DNA of 64,000 nucleotides from Astropecten irregularis (Eukaryota > Echinodermata > Asteroidea > Paxillosida > Astropectinidae): assembly GCA_963971285.1 (NCBI GenBank), contig OZ020258.1, forward strand, positions 10,746,614-10,810,613, in the 5' to 3' direction. How positions within the stretch are numbered: position 1 is the stretch's first letter; the number at the start of each line of letters is the position of its first letter. Below are positions 34,832 through 47,997 of the stretch, in pieces. The notes below the pieces were generated by a model. The model worked only from the letters and a program-made list of their open reading frames with translations, did no database searches and had not been told where the DNA came from. Made by a program: the position numbers and the translations under genes.

Positions 34832-35071
34832 GGGCCAATTTCATAAAATTGTTAAGCACAAAAATGTGCTTAGCACAAAAATGTCTCGCCCAATAAAACA
34901 AACCACCATTGAAAATTCCATTTGATATTCATGGTCAGCGAACAGCAGCCAAAGAACAATCACAAGTGATACACAACATGTGGAAAGTTGGTTGTTAACC
35001 CTGTTTTTATTAAGACAGAAATGTCATGCTTAGGAAATATTTGTGCTTAACAGTTTTATGAAATTGGCCCC
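34832..35071. mobile_element. Family G palindromic element, full length
   Basis: GGGCCAATTTCATAAAATTG and CAGTTTTATGAAATTGGCCC bound a 240-bp copy. It represents the uninterrupted form of the element at 28614-29140. Confidence 0.82.
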
Positions 35072-35126
35072 TGCTCACCATCGAAAATAATTACCTGAAA
35101 ATTGTTAAATACTTGAAGTCAAAAGG

Positions 35127-35169
35127 GCCTGGCGCTTTTCGATCCGAGCAGGATCTTTATCGAAGGCTT
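35127..35169 (-). repeat. Family E half-element
   Basis: It contains GGGCCTGGCGC, TTTTCGATCCGAGCAGGATC and TTTATCGAAGGCTTC, the same arrangement as 63385-63434. The preceding AATAATTACCTGAAAATTG also matches 63345-63375, so the repeat is longer than the hairpin. Confidence 0.55.
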
Positions 35170-35938
35170 CTTTTCACCATGTAGTTGAATGGCCCAAGTT
35201 TGCTGATGCTACTCATGTGTAACAGGCAAGTCCTGTGTGGAACTTGATGGCATCGGCATTGGCATGGCATGACCCAGTTCAGTGGAGTAATGTTTAGGGA
35301 GAAATTCTATCCCCAACTCACCTCTGGGTTTTAGAACCAACTCTCCCAAACCATTTCTTTGAAAAAGAAAAAAAAAATCAACAAGATACGTTATTGATCG
35401 GGGTTATTTCTGGGCGGTACGTATACATTGGTACAAGTGGACTGCCATAATTCTCTCCCAATTTGCCCTGGCCCCACACTGTCAGCGAGTTTGTAATTTG
35501 TAGATCGCAGTGAAAAAGACCCGGGACCAGACTATTATATTGCCTCTAGAGATCCGAATTACATGCATAGCAATGCACAAATGTGATACGCTGGAAAAAA
35601 AAATTGAAACGCATGCACACTCTCGTCGTCCACCAAAGGTGCGACTGATTGACCCTAGATACTGGACTGCCCCCACAGGGCATTTTGATTCTGAGTGGCT
35701 ACCTTCCAAGATTTGCCAAAATTCAGTGCCATGGCTGTAGGCCTGTACGTGTGGTACATTCCTTGAGATGGACAGGACCAAATTGGGCTAGCGTGTGTGC
35801 CCCATATAATGTATGAAGTTCCGGTGCCTGGGCTCTAGTCTCGGGTCCTTCGAAGCTGCTGCCATGGTTTTTGACAGATTCGAACTGCGTTTATTATATT
35901 TCATTTGCCACTTTGCATGAAAGAGACCAAATGAAGTA

Positions 35939-36014
35939 CAGTGGAACGGCGCAATACCGGCGCTATTTCTGTGTATCCTGGTGTGTCCATTATTTATAGT
36001 GACGTTCCACTGTA
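35939..36014. repeat. Family F short palindrome
   Basis: ACAGTGGAACGGCGCAATACC faces TATAGTGACGTTCCACTGT over 76 bp. Confidence 0.65.
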
Positions 36015-36200
36015 ACAGATTAATAGTGTGCCCATGGTGGATTCATTTAAGCACTTTTGGAAGGAGAGATGGTTCTGAGAATAAAAAGAAAACTTTACTT
36101 GCTGGCCAGTATGCTCTGAGTATCTCCAGAAGGAACGAGATTCAGATGTTAGGATTCGTTTGGAAATTAGAGCGTTATCGTCATCAAGCCTTGAATTTAA

Positions 36201-36352
36201 CGGAGACCACGGAGGCCATGACCCTTGTTGCCCTGGTTCTTGGCCTTGGTGCCCCTTCAAATATTTCCATAGACATTATGATTTTCCAATGGAAGTGCCC
36301 CTTGCAATGGAAAAGTGGCCTTGCCCCTTTCAGAACCAAATTCAAGGCCTGC
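36201..36352 (+). repeat. Dispersed repeat, partner of 20628-20775
   Basis: It is an inverse copy of 20628-20775. It carries GTTGCCCTGGTTCTTGGCC and CTTGGTGCCCCTTC, single units of the 18009-18280 minisatellite. Open frames across it on both strands are incidental. Confidence 0.75.
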
Positions 36353-37122
36353 GTCATCATTATCACAACATATCATCTGTTGATAGAAAAAATGGAGGAT
36401 GCTGCAATTTCTTGTTCTTACATCAATTGTAGAATTTCCTAATTGCTGTGGGCCAATATCTTGGTGTCATTTTCTTTAGCATTTCATAAACTTTTGTAAA
36501 AAAAATGTCATTGCACAATCTTATCTCTGGCGGGAAAATTGTGCAGAATATAAAGACCAAGTAAGAAAAGAGTCTGAAATTCACAAGCATCAAATACACA
36601 CAGAGGAGAGAAAAAAGTTATTACCGGTAATAACCAAATCCACACCCTTTTTGCATACCCTATTATTGTCTACACACCATACCTATAGACCTTCAGTATA
36701 GCTCAATATACATTAGTGCGTTATATGTATACACAATTTCCCCCTTTGGAGAAACTTGCCGAGGTCAAGTTATTGTGAAATGCTGTTTTCATTGTCAATA
36801 CCGTTCTTATTTATTGTGGATGACGAGTGGGTGTGAGTTAAGTATACTCAACACACGTACACACATGGAGGGCCCAAAGACTGGACCATATTATACAGTA
36901 TGTATATTGTATGTGGGTGTGTTTTTGCAGACTTCAAACAGTTTGGAAATCTTACCCTTATTGAGTTTACAGTATTTATACAAGGTCAACCTCAAGTCCA
37001 GTGGATGTTCTTGGTGAATGGATGGCTTGGGTCGAGATGGAAATGGAGGAATAACTCGATAAAAGCTTTTTAATGCTTAAATTCCGGGCGTGAAATTGGC
37101 ACAGATCAGCTCATATTCATCA

Positions 37123-37366
37123 GGGGCCTATTTCACGGCCCTGCTTAGCACAAAAATTTGCTAAAAGTGAAATTTCTTTTTTTTATGATAAAAACAGGAT
37201 TAACAACCAAATTTCCATGAGTTGTGTACACACTTGTGATTGTTCTTTGGCTGTTGTTCACTTACCATGAATATCCAACGGATTTTTTTTAATGGTGGCT
37301 TGTTTTATTGGGCAAGACATTTTTGTGCTAAGCAATTTTCTGTACTTAGCAGCTCTGTGATATTGA
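37123..37366. mobile_element. Family G palindromic element, decayed right end
   Basis: It starts GGGGCCTATTTCACGGCC. It carries CACTTGTGATTGTTCTTTGG, ACCATGAATATCCAA and TTTTATTGGGCAAGACA, and ends at AGCTCTGTGATATTGAC, where the GGCCCC terminus has decayed. Confidence 0.7.
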
Positions 37367-38320
37367 CATTGTCTTTGTGACACTAATTACTGCTTATTCG
37401 CAGCTGGGCTTTGTTTTTTATACTGAAACGTATTTAATCTCAGACATGATGTATGTATAAGATTTCATTTTAAGTCATAACAGACTTGACAATGGATGAA
37501 CGATTGTGTGGCTGAATTTTGTCACAGGATTTGCCAAAACCTCTGCAGAAAAACAAATCTGCAAAGGAACTGGCGGGGAAGTTTCACACGAACCACCAAC
37601 CAACACGTGGGAGGGTCGGCATGCAACTAAGGATTGCTGTCACCGATTATCTGTCTGTATTACCCAAAACTCAATCTCAATACTCCTGACAACCAGACAA
37701 CTGCAATTTACACTTAATGGGGAAAGGATGTATACATTATTATTACACTAATTCACATTTCCTTTATGATACACCCTCAATTACCCGGTCTGTTGACCCT
37801 TTGTCAAGGTCACGACCCTCCAGCCTGGTTTGTTCACTTGTACAGTATGAAATGCGTGGGAGAGACTATTGTCTCCCATGGGGGTTGTATGAAGTTACAG
37901 CCGGCTTTTTTTTTTTTTTTCAGATCAGGCTGTACTTTTTTTTTTTCCAAATGGGGAGCGGGCATTCATTCGTGGTACTTTTGTCAGTACCTGGAGTGGA
38001 ATTTTATTTTTTCGTGATCTGATGATATGATTAGGCATATGCTTTTCATTTTTTTTTGGAGGGAGTTTTTTTTTTGTGGAGTTGATTGTAGGCCTACATG
38101 TACAAAAGCTCAACTGGAGCATGGTGTTAATGTATGTTTTTAAGCTTGGTAAGGAGTGGCTGTTGCCGCTCAGTAGAAAGTGCATGCACACCTACCAAAT
38201 TTTGGAGAGCTAGGATAGCCATTTAGAACCCCAATACAACTTTTGTAAAATTTCCCAACTGTCTGTGGCATACTTCATTGAGGCATTGTCAAATTTTAAG
38301 GCAATTTGTAAGCAAGGAAG

Positions 38321-38983
38321 AATGGGAGACTGGTTTTCAAGTCAACAGCGCACGCGCACGCAATTGTGAGCATGTGCGCGTTGTTTTGCGCTGTTGTGCG
38401 TGCGCGTGCGCTATTGACTTGAAGACTAGGGGTGCGTTCCGCTTGCGCGAATATACGCAAACACAGGGCTCGAAATATCCACTAGACCTTTGACCGAGTC
38501 TAGTGATTTCAGTGTCGGTCTAGTAAAGTGTGTATTGCACTAGTCCGGCTGTCCAGTGATTTTTGGCACAAAATTGCATACAACGACCATTTTCCTATGG
38601 ACATGAATGCCACAGGTCTATTGAAAAATGTTCAGGTCTGGTAAAATGCATCAATGCAAGACCAGCTGTCCAGTGCGTTTTTTCACGAAATTCGAGCCCT
38701 GAAACATGTTCGCGCCGTTTGCGTTACGCTTGGATTTTGAAGTGGAACGCACACGCAACAAACCGTGGACATGTGTTGCGTACTGCGTCCATCTTTCATT
38801 CAATGTAGTTAGCCAACTTCAGTATTTACACCTCCTCTACACCGTTTGCTACATATTTTAGGCGAACGTTGTGTGCGTGTTTGGCGAACAGCGCGTTCCG
38901 GTTTGAAAACGGTGGCGCACATTGTGCGCCGTGCGCGTAGTTAGCTGGAGTGGAACGAACCCCGGTTTTCAGAAGTCTCCCAA
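38321..38983. mobile_element. Family A element interrupted by B, itself interrupted by C
   Basis: The outer ends are AATGGGAGACTGG and GTCTCCCAAT (family A). The left arm with TTCAAGTCAACAGCGC and its inverse is intact up to 38428. At 38429 a family B element starts (GGGGTGCGTTCC), and it ends at 38963 (GGAACGAACCCC). Inside B, at 38464, a family C element starts and runs to 38701. The three families occur separately elsewhere in the window, so the order of insertion (A, then B, then C) can be read directly. Confidence 0.8.
38464..38701. mobile_element. Family C element (CAGGGCTCG), innermost of three
   Basis: CAGGGCTCGAAAT and ATTCGAGCCCTG are inverse ends. AAACA flanks both sides (38459-38463, 38702-38706), so the target duplication appears to be 5 bp. 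Internal blocks include TCTAGTGATTTCAGTGTCGG and CTAGTCCGGCTGTCCAGTG. A second copy is at 42023-42296. Confidence 0.8.
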
Positions 38984-39957
38984 TGGAAGACAGAAATTGC
39001 AGTGACAGGAAAAAATTGACGGAAAAAGAGCTAGAGGAAGGCAGAGACTCACTTTCATCTCAAGTCTCAGCCGCTGGATGAAGATCAGTGAAATTGAAAT
39101 AATAAGAACAGCAAAGGATTATGGAGATTATGAAGATCCATGGCCGCCAACGTTCTAGAAGAACAAGGCACTTGGCTCCTTCGTTCTCTGTTTTTCAGGG
39201 CAACCAGACGTGATACTTTGTTTGTGGTAACCAGGAAGAAATGCCTCAGTGTTGTGTTAAACAGGCAACAAGATCTGTTTAGCGAATACCTGGGTTCCCC
39301 ACTGGGCAGGCCCAGAAACCAGCAAGGTACCTCCTAGCCTGGCTCTCTACTACTGAGTACTGAAAAAGACCCTGTGGTGCATATCGCTGTCCCACACTCC
39401 TAGCTGGGTTCCTCTAGAAGAGAGACACGAAGTCACAGTAACCCCATTGTCACCCTTGAGAGAGGCAGACATATTGTCCAATTGTACCTGAAGGCCGCCA
39501 ATAGTACCTAGCCATATCTGTCTGTCTGGTGGTAGCCTTAAGTGGCAGAGGGCACAACAGAGTCGTCTTGAACATTGTCCTCTCCCAGCAGGCTAGACTT
39601 CTTTCTTTAACCCCTCCATTTCTAAAAACCCTTACTGGAATCTTCACCAGATCATCCCACCAGTGACTACACCGTACCATGTAATCCACTTCCCTCCATG
39701 CGGGACAGAACAATGGGGTCCTTGCATAATGTGTTTATGCACTGTCTAGTGCATCCCGCTTTCAACTCCGAAGAAAGGAAGTAGGCTGGCAAAATCAATC
39801 AATTGGTGAATTACGGAATTACATGATAGGGGGAAAGAGTCAATCCACTGATCCCTCAACTATTCAGGCTACAAAATAACGAAAGTTTGGCTGATGAAAC
39901 CCAATAGTTTGTATATTGACATGAATTTTTTTTTTATGGCTTGGTTGCTGGTATTTA

Positions 39958-40355
39958 TTAAAGGCAGCATACAGGATTTGCAAAGCCTTAGTCCAAAACC
40001 AATTGTCGAGTTTGAAACAGAAAATGGACTAAACAGTTCGTAAACAGTGCAAACAGTCACCATGGGAAAATCGTGGTTCATCAGATGCTGGGTTTCTGAA
40101 GGAAATCAAGATTTAGTGTCTTTTAAAAAAATCGTTCGTCCAAACGATTTAGTAGCATTTCAAAAGCGTGGTGTAACAGTGAAGGATTCGGATGGGAGCA
40201 AGATTGTTCCGGCCGTATTTCTGCTATCTAGATGAAGAAAGCGTAAAAAGGTACATAAAACAACGTCTGTAAGGAAGTTTAAGACCTTCACTTCTGTTTA
40301 AGTACCAAATTCAGCCAAAACGCACATCTTTGCAAATCCTATATGCTCCCTTTAA
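39958..40355. mobile_element. TTAA-flanked element, family I, copy 2
   Basis: TTAAAGGCAGCATACAGGAT with TTTGCAAAG faces CTTTGCAAATCC with TATATGCTCCCTTTAA. It is better preserved at the ends than 18709-19086. Confidence 0.8.
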
Positions 40356-40797
40356 TTAACATACTGCATTGAGCAGAACTGTAAAAAAAAAAAAAAAAAA
40401 CTTATGGAGGAAAAAAAGAAAGAAAGAATGACATGAAATGTGGGTACATGTATGACATCACCTCAGAAATTGATCTGGCTCCCCTTAGGCATACACAGTG
40501 TGTGCATAGTAGTGGTCTATTTACATGTTATGTTTTCCTCCCTGGGTGTGCAGATTGCAAGCACTCCAGGATCTACAGTAAAAACCACAAACATACATGT
40601 ACGTGGTAACTATGTACACATTATGCAGAACACAGAGTGCATTGTTTGCCTGGTTTCCGCATGGTACCCTGCTGTGATTCTTGAGAGAAAACAGAATGTA
40701 GGACTTGAAAAACAAACCCACAGCCCCTCCTAAAATGGCTAAAAATAGGTCTAATTGAATTGAATAAGAAACAGATCGATAGAGAGCAACATTTTGA

Positions 40798-41085
40798 TTA
40801 AAGGTACATGTAGTATCATACTTTGGTTTTTGTCAAAGAAATACAGATTCATGGGCAAAAATATCAAGGAAGATACAGTAACAGTCACCTGTGTAATTTC
40901 CAGTCCCATATGGTGCCCACTTTTGGAGAAAACAGTGAAAAACGGCTACGGTGTTTTTTCAAATCTTGTGTATGCAGAAACATTTTAACCGATGTTTCTA
41001 CCATCACCATATTTATATGCTGAAAAGTAGGTAAACCTGTGAAGATTTCTGTTTCGGTATGCTACCAAAGTATGATAGTACCAGC
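40798..41085 (+). repeat. TTAA-started element, family D
   Basis: It runs from TTAAAGGTACATGTAGTATC to ACCAAAGTATGATAGTACC. The central hairpin GATCTTTTAAAAGATC is deleted, so it is shorter than full-length copies. Confidence 0.65.
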
Positions 41086-42022
41086 CCTTCTTGTAAAATG
41101 TAACTTGTGTGTCCAAATGTTGGATTTTGATCACATTTACATCAAAATTTCGTATGAAATTGGGTGTCCAGATCACAGCAATATTAGTTTCCCGAAGATG
41201 GGTAGACATTTTTCTTGCTTACACCAAAGGTCTGACAATGTCATGATGTTTGAGGTGGTCAGTTTTAAAGTCATCGATCAAGTCCTTCTTAAAAGCAGTT
41301 TTTGCAACATGCTATAGTACCTAAAATGAAATTTATGCTAATGAATGCTAATGTCCTCCACCTCCAAGTACAAGCCAAGTTTCAGTTTCCAAAAGGATGT
41401 TGATGCTTCGTGCAGTTCTCTTTTTCTCATCAAACTATTTTTGGAAGAAAATAGTTTCCAGGCCATCCATCCCTGGATCTTTTCAATGCTTTCCAGACTT
41501 GCTTGTTGAAAGTATTTCCCCAAGCTTGATTCCCACCAGGAAAGTATGTGTTGTGTGTTTTCTAGGTCGTGACCCAGGCCTCGGGTCACTGTCACCCCAG
41601 GTGGCCCCCACTGGTACCTTACATGATAGCTGGTATCCATCCATCTGTCAATACCTCTGTGACACTCTTACGCTGTAAATCCTGCACTGACCAGGCTTTC
41701 AACCTCTCAGCCCTCCACCTTCCTGAGTTGTTTCCCACTTGGGGATGACCTTGTTGTTGTCCCTTTTCAGTGGTGGAGCTCTGGCCCCCCAGGTGATTTC
41801 ACACATGACTGATTGTGTCAAGGATGCTTTGACTGAAAGGTGAAAGCTAGTTTAGTCCCCTCTCTCTCTTGGTTGGGTCCCTTCCATCCATCCAAAGAAG
41901 GTGGAGTGGGTTGGCCGTGGGAACCCCGGGATGGGAATATTGATGTATGAATCACAGCCAACAAGCTGCCCTCCTGATGCAGGCTGCCTCTACTTCTTCT
42001 ACTTCTTCCTCTTCGCCTGCAA

Positions 42023-42296
42023 CAGGGCTCGGATTTCGTGGGGAAAAAAAGCACTGGTCTAGTTACTGAAGCTTTTTACTAGACCTAAACTATTTTTCAC
42101 TAAACCTGTGGCATTCAACATAGGAAAACTGTAATTGTATGCAATATTTGGTAAAAAAAATCATCAATTTAGGCACCATTATTGTGCGAGGAAAACAAAA
42201 TCACTAGACAGCCGGACTAGTGCAGTACACACTTTACTAGACCAACACTGAGATCAGTAGACTCTGTCCAAGGTCTAGTGGATATTACGAGCCCTG
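42023..42296. mobile_element. Family C element (CAGGGCTCG)
   Basis: CAGGGCTCGGATTTCGTG and ATTACGAGCCCTG bound it. It runs inverted relative to the copy at 38464-38701, sharing CACTAGACAGCCGGACTAG and TTTACTAGACC. No convincing target duplication is visible at its flanks. Confidence 0.75.
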
Positions 42297-42776
42297 CTGC
42301 TATGATTTTCAATTCAAACGACGAACTAAATAATGCATGGAGCGAGCTCATCCTTATCCCATCTGGTTTTGTTGTTGTTTGCCCTCGTGTGCCCGATGCT
42401 AGCTATCTAAATATCAAGAACAATGACAAATATCCCGTGAAGATTCCCGCATCTTTTTGAAGAGGGTAATCGGTGACGTACGCCGGGCGCGAACTTCGCC
42501 GAGGCAATTACCCCGGTGTCCCTTATCACATATATTGGCGAAATCATGCTCCAGTAAGCCTTGGCATTTTCTCACTTTGGAGTGGCGCTCTACAAAGGAG
42601 GAGAATTGCCTTGCTCCGATGAGGTTGGCATCGGCACCATGTCATCCCATCTGTTGGTGATTCTAAGACCTTACATGATGGAGTAATGGCAGTGATGATA
42701 CACCATGGATGTCATGGAGTATCCCTGGTGAATGGAAGAGGGTTGCTGGATCAGGAAGATCCAGAGAGGGTTGAGC

Positions 42777-43129
42777 TTAAAGGTAGTATCATACTCTGGT
42801 AAGAAGCCAAAACAGAAATGTTCACAGATTTACGTATGACTTATGAAGATGGTGGTGGTAGAAACCTACTGTTAAAATTGTTCTACCTGAAATGGTGTAT
42901 TTATACAGAAATTAGTAAAACAACAACTGGAAATGTTTTTGATCTTTTAAAAGAAAAAAAATGAAAGAGAAAAGACTTAAAGAAATACTTTGGCCGTTTT
43001 TCACTGTTTTCTCAAAAAGTGGGCACCGTATGGGACTGAAATTTTCACAGATGACTATTAGTATCTGTCTTGATATTTGTGCCCATTTCTTTGACATAAA
43101 CCAAAGTATGATACATGTATAACCTTTAA
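42777..43129 (-). mobile_element. TTAA-flanked element, family D, minus orientation
   Basis: TTAAAGGTAGTATCATACTC at the left and AACCTTTAA at the right are flanked by TTAA. It is full length with the landmarks CCGTATGGGACTGAAA and ATGGTGGTGGTAGAAACC. Confidence 0.75.
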
Positions 43130-43213
43130 CGATTGTGCCTGTATGGTCCATTGTCTCCAGCAGAAATGTATTTCAGAGCAATTTTGATGAATTCTTTAAT
43201 TGTTGCCAGCATT

Positions 43214-43408
43214 GGCAGCACAAAATGTCTTAAATAAAACTTAAATCAAACCACCATTAAGAATTCCATTTGATGTTCATGGTCAGCAAACAACAGCCAA
43301 AGAACAATCACAAGTGATACACAACACATGGAAATTTGGTTGTTAATCCTGTTTTTAATAAGGCAGAAATTTCATGCTTAGCAAATTTGTGTGCTGAGCA
43401 GGGCTTTA
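43214..43408. repeat. Family G element, left end lost
   Basis: The interior from AAACCACCATTAAG through GTTCATGGTCAGCAAACAAC and GGTTGTTAATCCTG matches family G. Neither terminal GGGGCC block is intact. Confidence 0.65.
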
Positions 43409-44639
43409 TTTGATGGGTTAGAAGTTAACTCTTCAGGTGCAGAGAGGTTAGGCATTGTAGAAATAGACTGCCATTTTACACAATCTTTTGGTCAACTTCT
43501 ATGATCAACTCAAAATATGGTTACACCAGTAAGCCTCCATTTCCCAAGCCTCAAATGAAATTCTTCAGATGAAACCCCCATCCCCCCTTCCCAGAATGAC
43601 AAAATTTAAGACACTACCAAATCCAAGTTGTCATGTACCATTTGAGGGATAAATCACGACCTCCATTTTTTTTTCTGCCAGGCTCTGTTCCCTGGGCTTC
43701 ATTTTGTCTGAAACGAGGGGTATTGGCTTGGCGTGGGAATGAGTTATAGACCCATTACATCAAGGGTGCTGCCTGGGACTGCAGTGAGCACTGCAACCCA
43801 GCAGCCCATTCCTAGTTTGCCTGGCTGGCTGTGGGGTGCGGTTTGGGTCCAAACTTTGGACGGGTAACAGCCCATTTTCGGAAGGGGTACTTGGTTAATA
43901 ATAATCCCAAGAGGTACACCACTGGGAGCCCCAGAAACCTCCACTTTACTTGTCTGCCCACTCATTTTTTTTTTTTCTCCTCCAACAATTACAAGCCCGA
44001 GGTCACCGGTTCAACAAATAAAGGCCACAACTCCAGCTTCCCCATAAAAATTTATCACATGCCTTCAGGGCTGCATTCTGCCAAGTGTAATTTTGACTAA
44101 AATAAAATATTTGAAGTCTGTTCAGACTTTAGGAAGGGAAAATAAATTTGGTATATTTTCTCCCCGATAGTTTCGATTCAGATGCAATCATATTAAAGTC
44201 TAAACCACACACGGATCCAGCAGCTTAGCAGTAAGTGTCAGATCCTATTGGTGGGAGCTGGGCTGAGTTGAATGAAGTCACCCTGTAAGGTGTCGAAATT
44301 GTGTTTCAATCGACAGCCTTCTCTTTTTTCCCCCACAATTTTTTTTTTCTTTGATGCATTTTGCTTGTTTAATTTCTTAATAGTTAGCAGTCTATTGACG
44401 GATTTAGATATAACTTGTCTGGATTTATTACATGTAATTCATCATCTTTGTAATTAATTTCAATGGGTATTTTTTTCGCCTATCCCAAAAACACAAACGA
44501 CATTGTTTTATAAATGAGACGGTGTGAGCTGTCAAAAATTTGAATACACGTTTGTAGTCTGCGGTCATTTTGTTTTTTTTTGCATCGAAATATACCACAA
44601 CATGCTGTTTTCCCATTAATTTAACCCAGCTTCTCAACC

Positions 44640-44790
44640 AATGAGAGACTTTGGAGCTGGGTCTTCAACTTGATCTAGCGCATGCACGTACAACAACGTG
44701 CGCATGTCCACGATTGCGTGCGCATGTTCAGATCTAGCAAAAAAAAGAGACTTCAGTCTGCTGCCACCAACGTCTCAAAAGTCTCCCATT
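44640..44790. repeat. Family A foldback element, diverged
   Basis: AATGAGAGACTTTGGAG faces AAAGTCTCCCATT, with a GCATGCACGT-rich interior. It is less symmetric than 10317-10454. Confidence 0.65.
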
Positions 44791-45895
44791 CCGCAATCCT
44801 ACAGTTGCACGGTGACACCACACCCCTTCAAAATAATTCACCATCACATTACATACACGGCAATGGGTAGCTGTTCATAATATCTGACATATATACACAT
44901 GTATGTACAAGCCAACCCAGTACCACTGTCTGCATTGTACCAGCCCCATTTATAAACTGAAAGTCCGTAGTCCAAGTGCATAGTAAACAAGGCAGACCAG
45001 CAGGGTTCCTTTTTATTTTATTTTGGCGGGAAAATCAGGGCTTGGCAAGAAGCAGTGCAAATATTTTGCATAGGAGACTGTGTGTGTAGTTTGTACAATT
45101 TACGGACATTATACAAAAAACAAAACCCCAGTGCGTGTCTAGCCATTATTTGAACAGGGCCAGCGGTGAAATGCAAATAATAGCGTGCTTGTTTCCAGTA
45201 CGGTCTGCATTGTTGGGTTCTGTGATAAAAATAAAGAAGATAATCTTTTGAATTTTTGCCAGCATTTGTACGTTACGAATACCTGGTTCAAAAAACAACA
45301 TTGGCTTAAGACTGAGAACTCGTCTTGAAGCTCTGTGTGGAATTATAACTGCAGGAGATTTAGTTGTCATGCCTGTCACATCGTATTATATTGAGGTGAT
45401 AAATTCCAATTAATGACGTCAATCGTCAAATTAATTATTTACAGAAAGTAATTGAACAATACAGAATGATGTATTACAGTTTGAAATGTTTATAAGGAAG
45501 AAAATCAGGTACTGTACATGAGTGGTAGGCCTGTAGTCTTTTTGTGTTTTTTTTTACAAAGATGGATAATTTTCTAAAGGAAAATTTGGGATGGGGGAGT
45601 TCAAAATGTAGGTCGACCGTGTCTAATTGTCAACAGATGCTGTGATAAATGTAGCAAATATGGAACATTAATTTTGTACTTGGATTGTGTTTATTTTTAA
45701 AACATGCGGGGAGCCCAGACAAATTTTCCGTCCCCCTTGGGGGTTTTGCCTAGAAACTTGGGTATGCACGACCAAACATAGCCCCGCTGAAACAAATGGT
45801 GGCATATCCACGCAAGGGGTTTGCCTACCTGCCAACCGTTCCAATAAGAATGTTTGTCTCGAAATAACAGGTTTTTTTTTTCAAAATCTCTTAAA

Positions 45896-46137
45896 AGGCT
45901 GGAGCAAAAGTAACTCTTAAAGGGCATGTCCAACATCGGTAACAAACCAAAACAAAAATGTTCACAGATTTACGTAAAACTTTCAGGGTATGAAGATGGT
46001 GCTGGTAGAAACATATCGTTAAAATGTTTCCGTCTGAAATGTTGTATTTATCCAGGAAAGAGTAAAACCAAAATGCCAAAAACAGTTTTTATCTTGGTAA
46101 GATTGAATATCCTTCTTTATGTTTTATGAGAAAAATT
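45896..46137 (-). repeat. Family D fragment
   Basis: It starts after GGCTGGAGCAAAAGTAACTC with TTAAAGGGCATG. It carries ATTTACGTAAAAC, GAAGATGGTGCTGGTAG and TTATCCAGGAAAGAG. The same flank (GGCTGGAGCAGAGGTAATTC) precedes the element at 46306, so flank and element were duplicated together. Confidence 0.55.
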
Positions 46138-46305
46138 GAGTCAGGTTTTTGCTATTTTCTCGGGACTCAGATGTCTGATTGAGCTCAAATTTTCACTGGC
46201 TTATCATGTTCTGTACATGCTGGATTAGACAACGTGTGAGTGCTTTTCTGTCACCTTTACCAGCATTGTACACGCCCTTCAAAACGGCTGGAGCAGAGGT
46301 AATTC

Positions 46306-46652
46306 TTAAAGGCAATATCATACTTTGGTTTTTATCAAAGATCTACAGATTCATGGACAAAAAATACCAAGCCAGATACATTAACAGTCATCTGTGAAAA
46401 TTTCAGTCCCATACGGTGCCCACTTTTTGAGAAAACAGTGAAAAACAGCCACAGTATTTCTGAAGTCTTTTCTCTTTTATTTTTGATCTTTTAAAAGATC
46501 AAAAAGATATGCGGTTGTTGTTTTACTAATTTCTGGATAAATACACCATTTCAGGCGGAACAATTTGAACGGTATGTTTCTACCACCACTATCTTTATAA
46601 ATCTGTGAACATTTCTGTTTTGGTTTCTTACCAAAGTATGATACTAACTTTA
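46306..46652 (+). mobile_element. TTAA-flanked element, family D, full length
   Basis: TTAAAGGCAATATCATACTT and AAGTATGATACTAACTTTAA bound it, flanked by TTAA. The central hairpin GATCTTTTAAAAGATC is intact. Confidence 0.78.
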
Positions 46653-47997
46653 AATGGCTGGAGTAGGGGTTACAGACTTGGTTTGTATTGACTGGCTGTA
46701 CTGAGTGTTTTGAATAGGACATATGTAGTATAAACTACATGTCGTGTGTACGTGTATATGTAGGATGTGTACACACGCCAGGTAGCGTATTATATAGTAA
46801 TTCACCCAGACATGCCACAGAAGATGAGCTCACTCAAGGAGGGGTTAATATCTTGACATTCATCGCCGGGTGCCCACCGGGGAGAAGAACGAGGTTCGTT
46901 AATCATCAGAATCTTGGAGCGTTGCGAGCAAAGAGAGACGAGACAGAGATAATATGCTTTGATGTACATGTATGTACTCACTGTACTGTGTATGCTTGCA
47001 CGGAATAAGTGTGTAAGCATACAAGATACAGTACTTGGCTGTACAGTACATGTAGGCCTACATGTACTCGTACTCACGGTTCATATGTATTCATATTACA
47101 TGCAGGTCAACCTGCCCCCCTTAACATCATCGATATTCATGTTTTCCTTCGATCATCATACAAGACGATCACTTGTCACCCCCAGAAGCTTTTTTTGGAG
47201 GGAAATTGGAGAAATGAAAAGATTGCATTAATAATTCACTATTGGCGGAAGGATTTCAATCCAGGTTATGCAATCATGTATTCATACATTCATTCATTCA
47301 TTCAATGAAGTTTGGACTGTCCCGGGTATCACTATAACAAGCTTCGGAGATTTTAATTTTTTTGTATTGGTGCCAGCACAGATAGCTTCAAGGTTGAGTT
47401 AGTAGTAGTAATATGGCCAATAGGTGTACATGTATGACTCATCTCTACTGTGACATTATAGCATGTAGGGCTGACATGATGCGGTGACAATTTATATACT
47501 GGTATACGCTCCTCTGTTTCTGCTGGTGACTGGTGTAGATTCCATCATTGTAAAGCACTCCAAACTCAGACAGAGCAATCAAATTAAAATTACTGCGCAT
47601 TGTTTCCGACTCCACACAATTGTTATTGTTATGAGCGTCTTGACGTGAAATCAGATATTATTAGAAATTATTGTTTCATGTCGTAAAAACAAAAAAATGA
47701 TCTTCCAAAAAAAGGCGGACAATCGTAAATTATAGTCGGATGTTGTTTTTTTTATGTCAAAATAATGATTTCAATAACCCAAAGGGTTATATTGAATTTA
47801 TCAGACTTTCATATTTTGAGAAAATTTTGTTTTGATTTCGTTTAAAGGCAAAAATTGAAATTGATACTGTAGATGGTTTTGTTTTATTTTGAAAGTAAGG
47901 ATTGAAAACATCAGGCAGAAGTTTATTATTTTGACTAAAAAAATGTTTTTAAAAATAGAAATTAGAATTGACATTCCTACATTCTCATGTTTGCCTC

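Noticed and set aside
36160..36442. Overlapping open frames on both strands
   Set aside because: They coincide with the dispersed repeat at 36201-36352, whose inverse copy at 20628-20775 is not coding.
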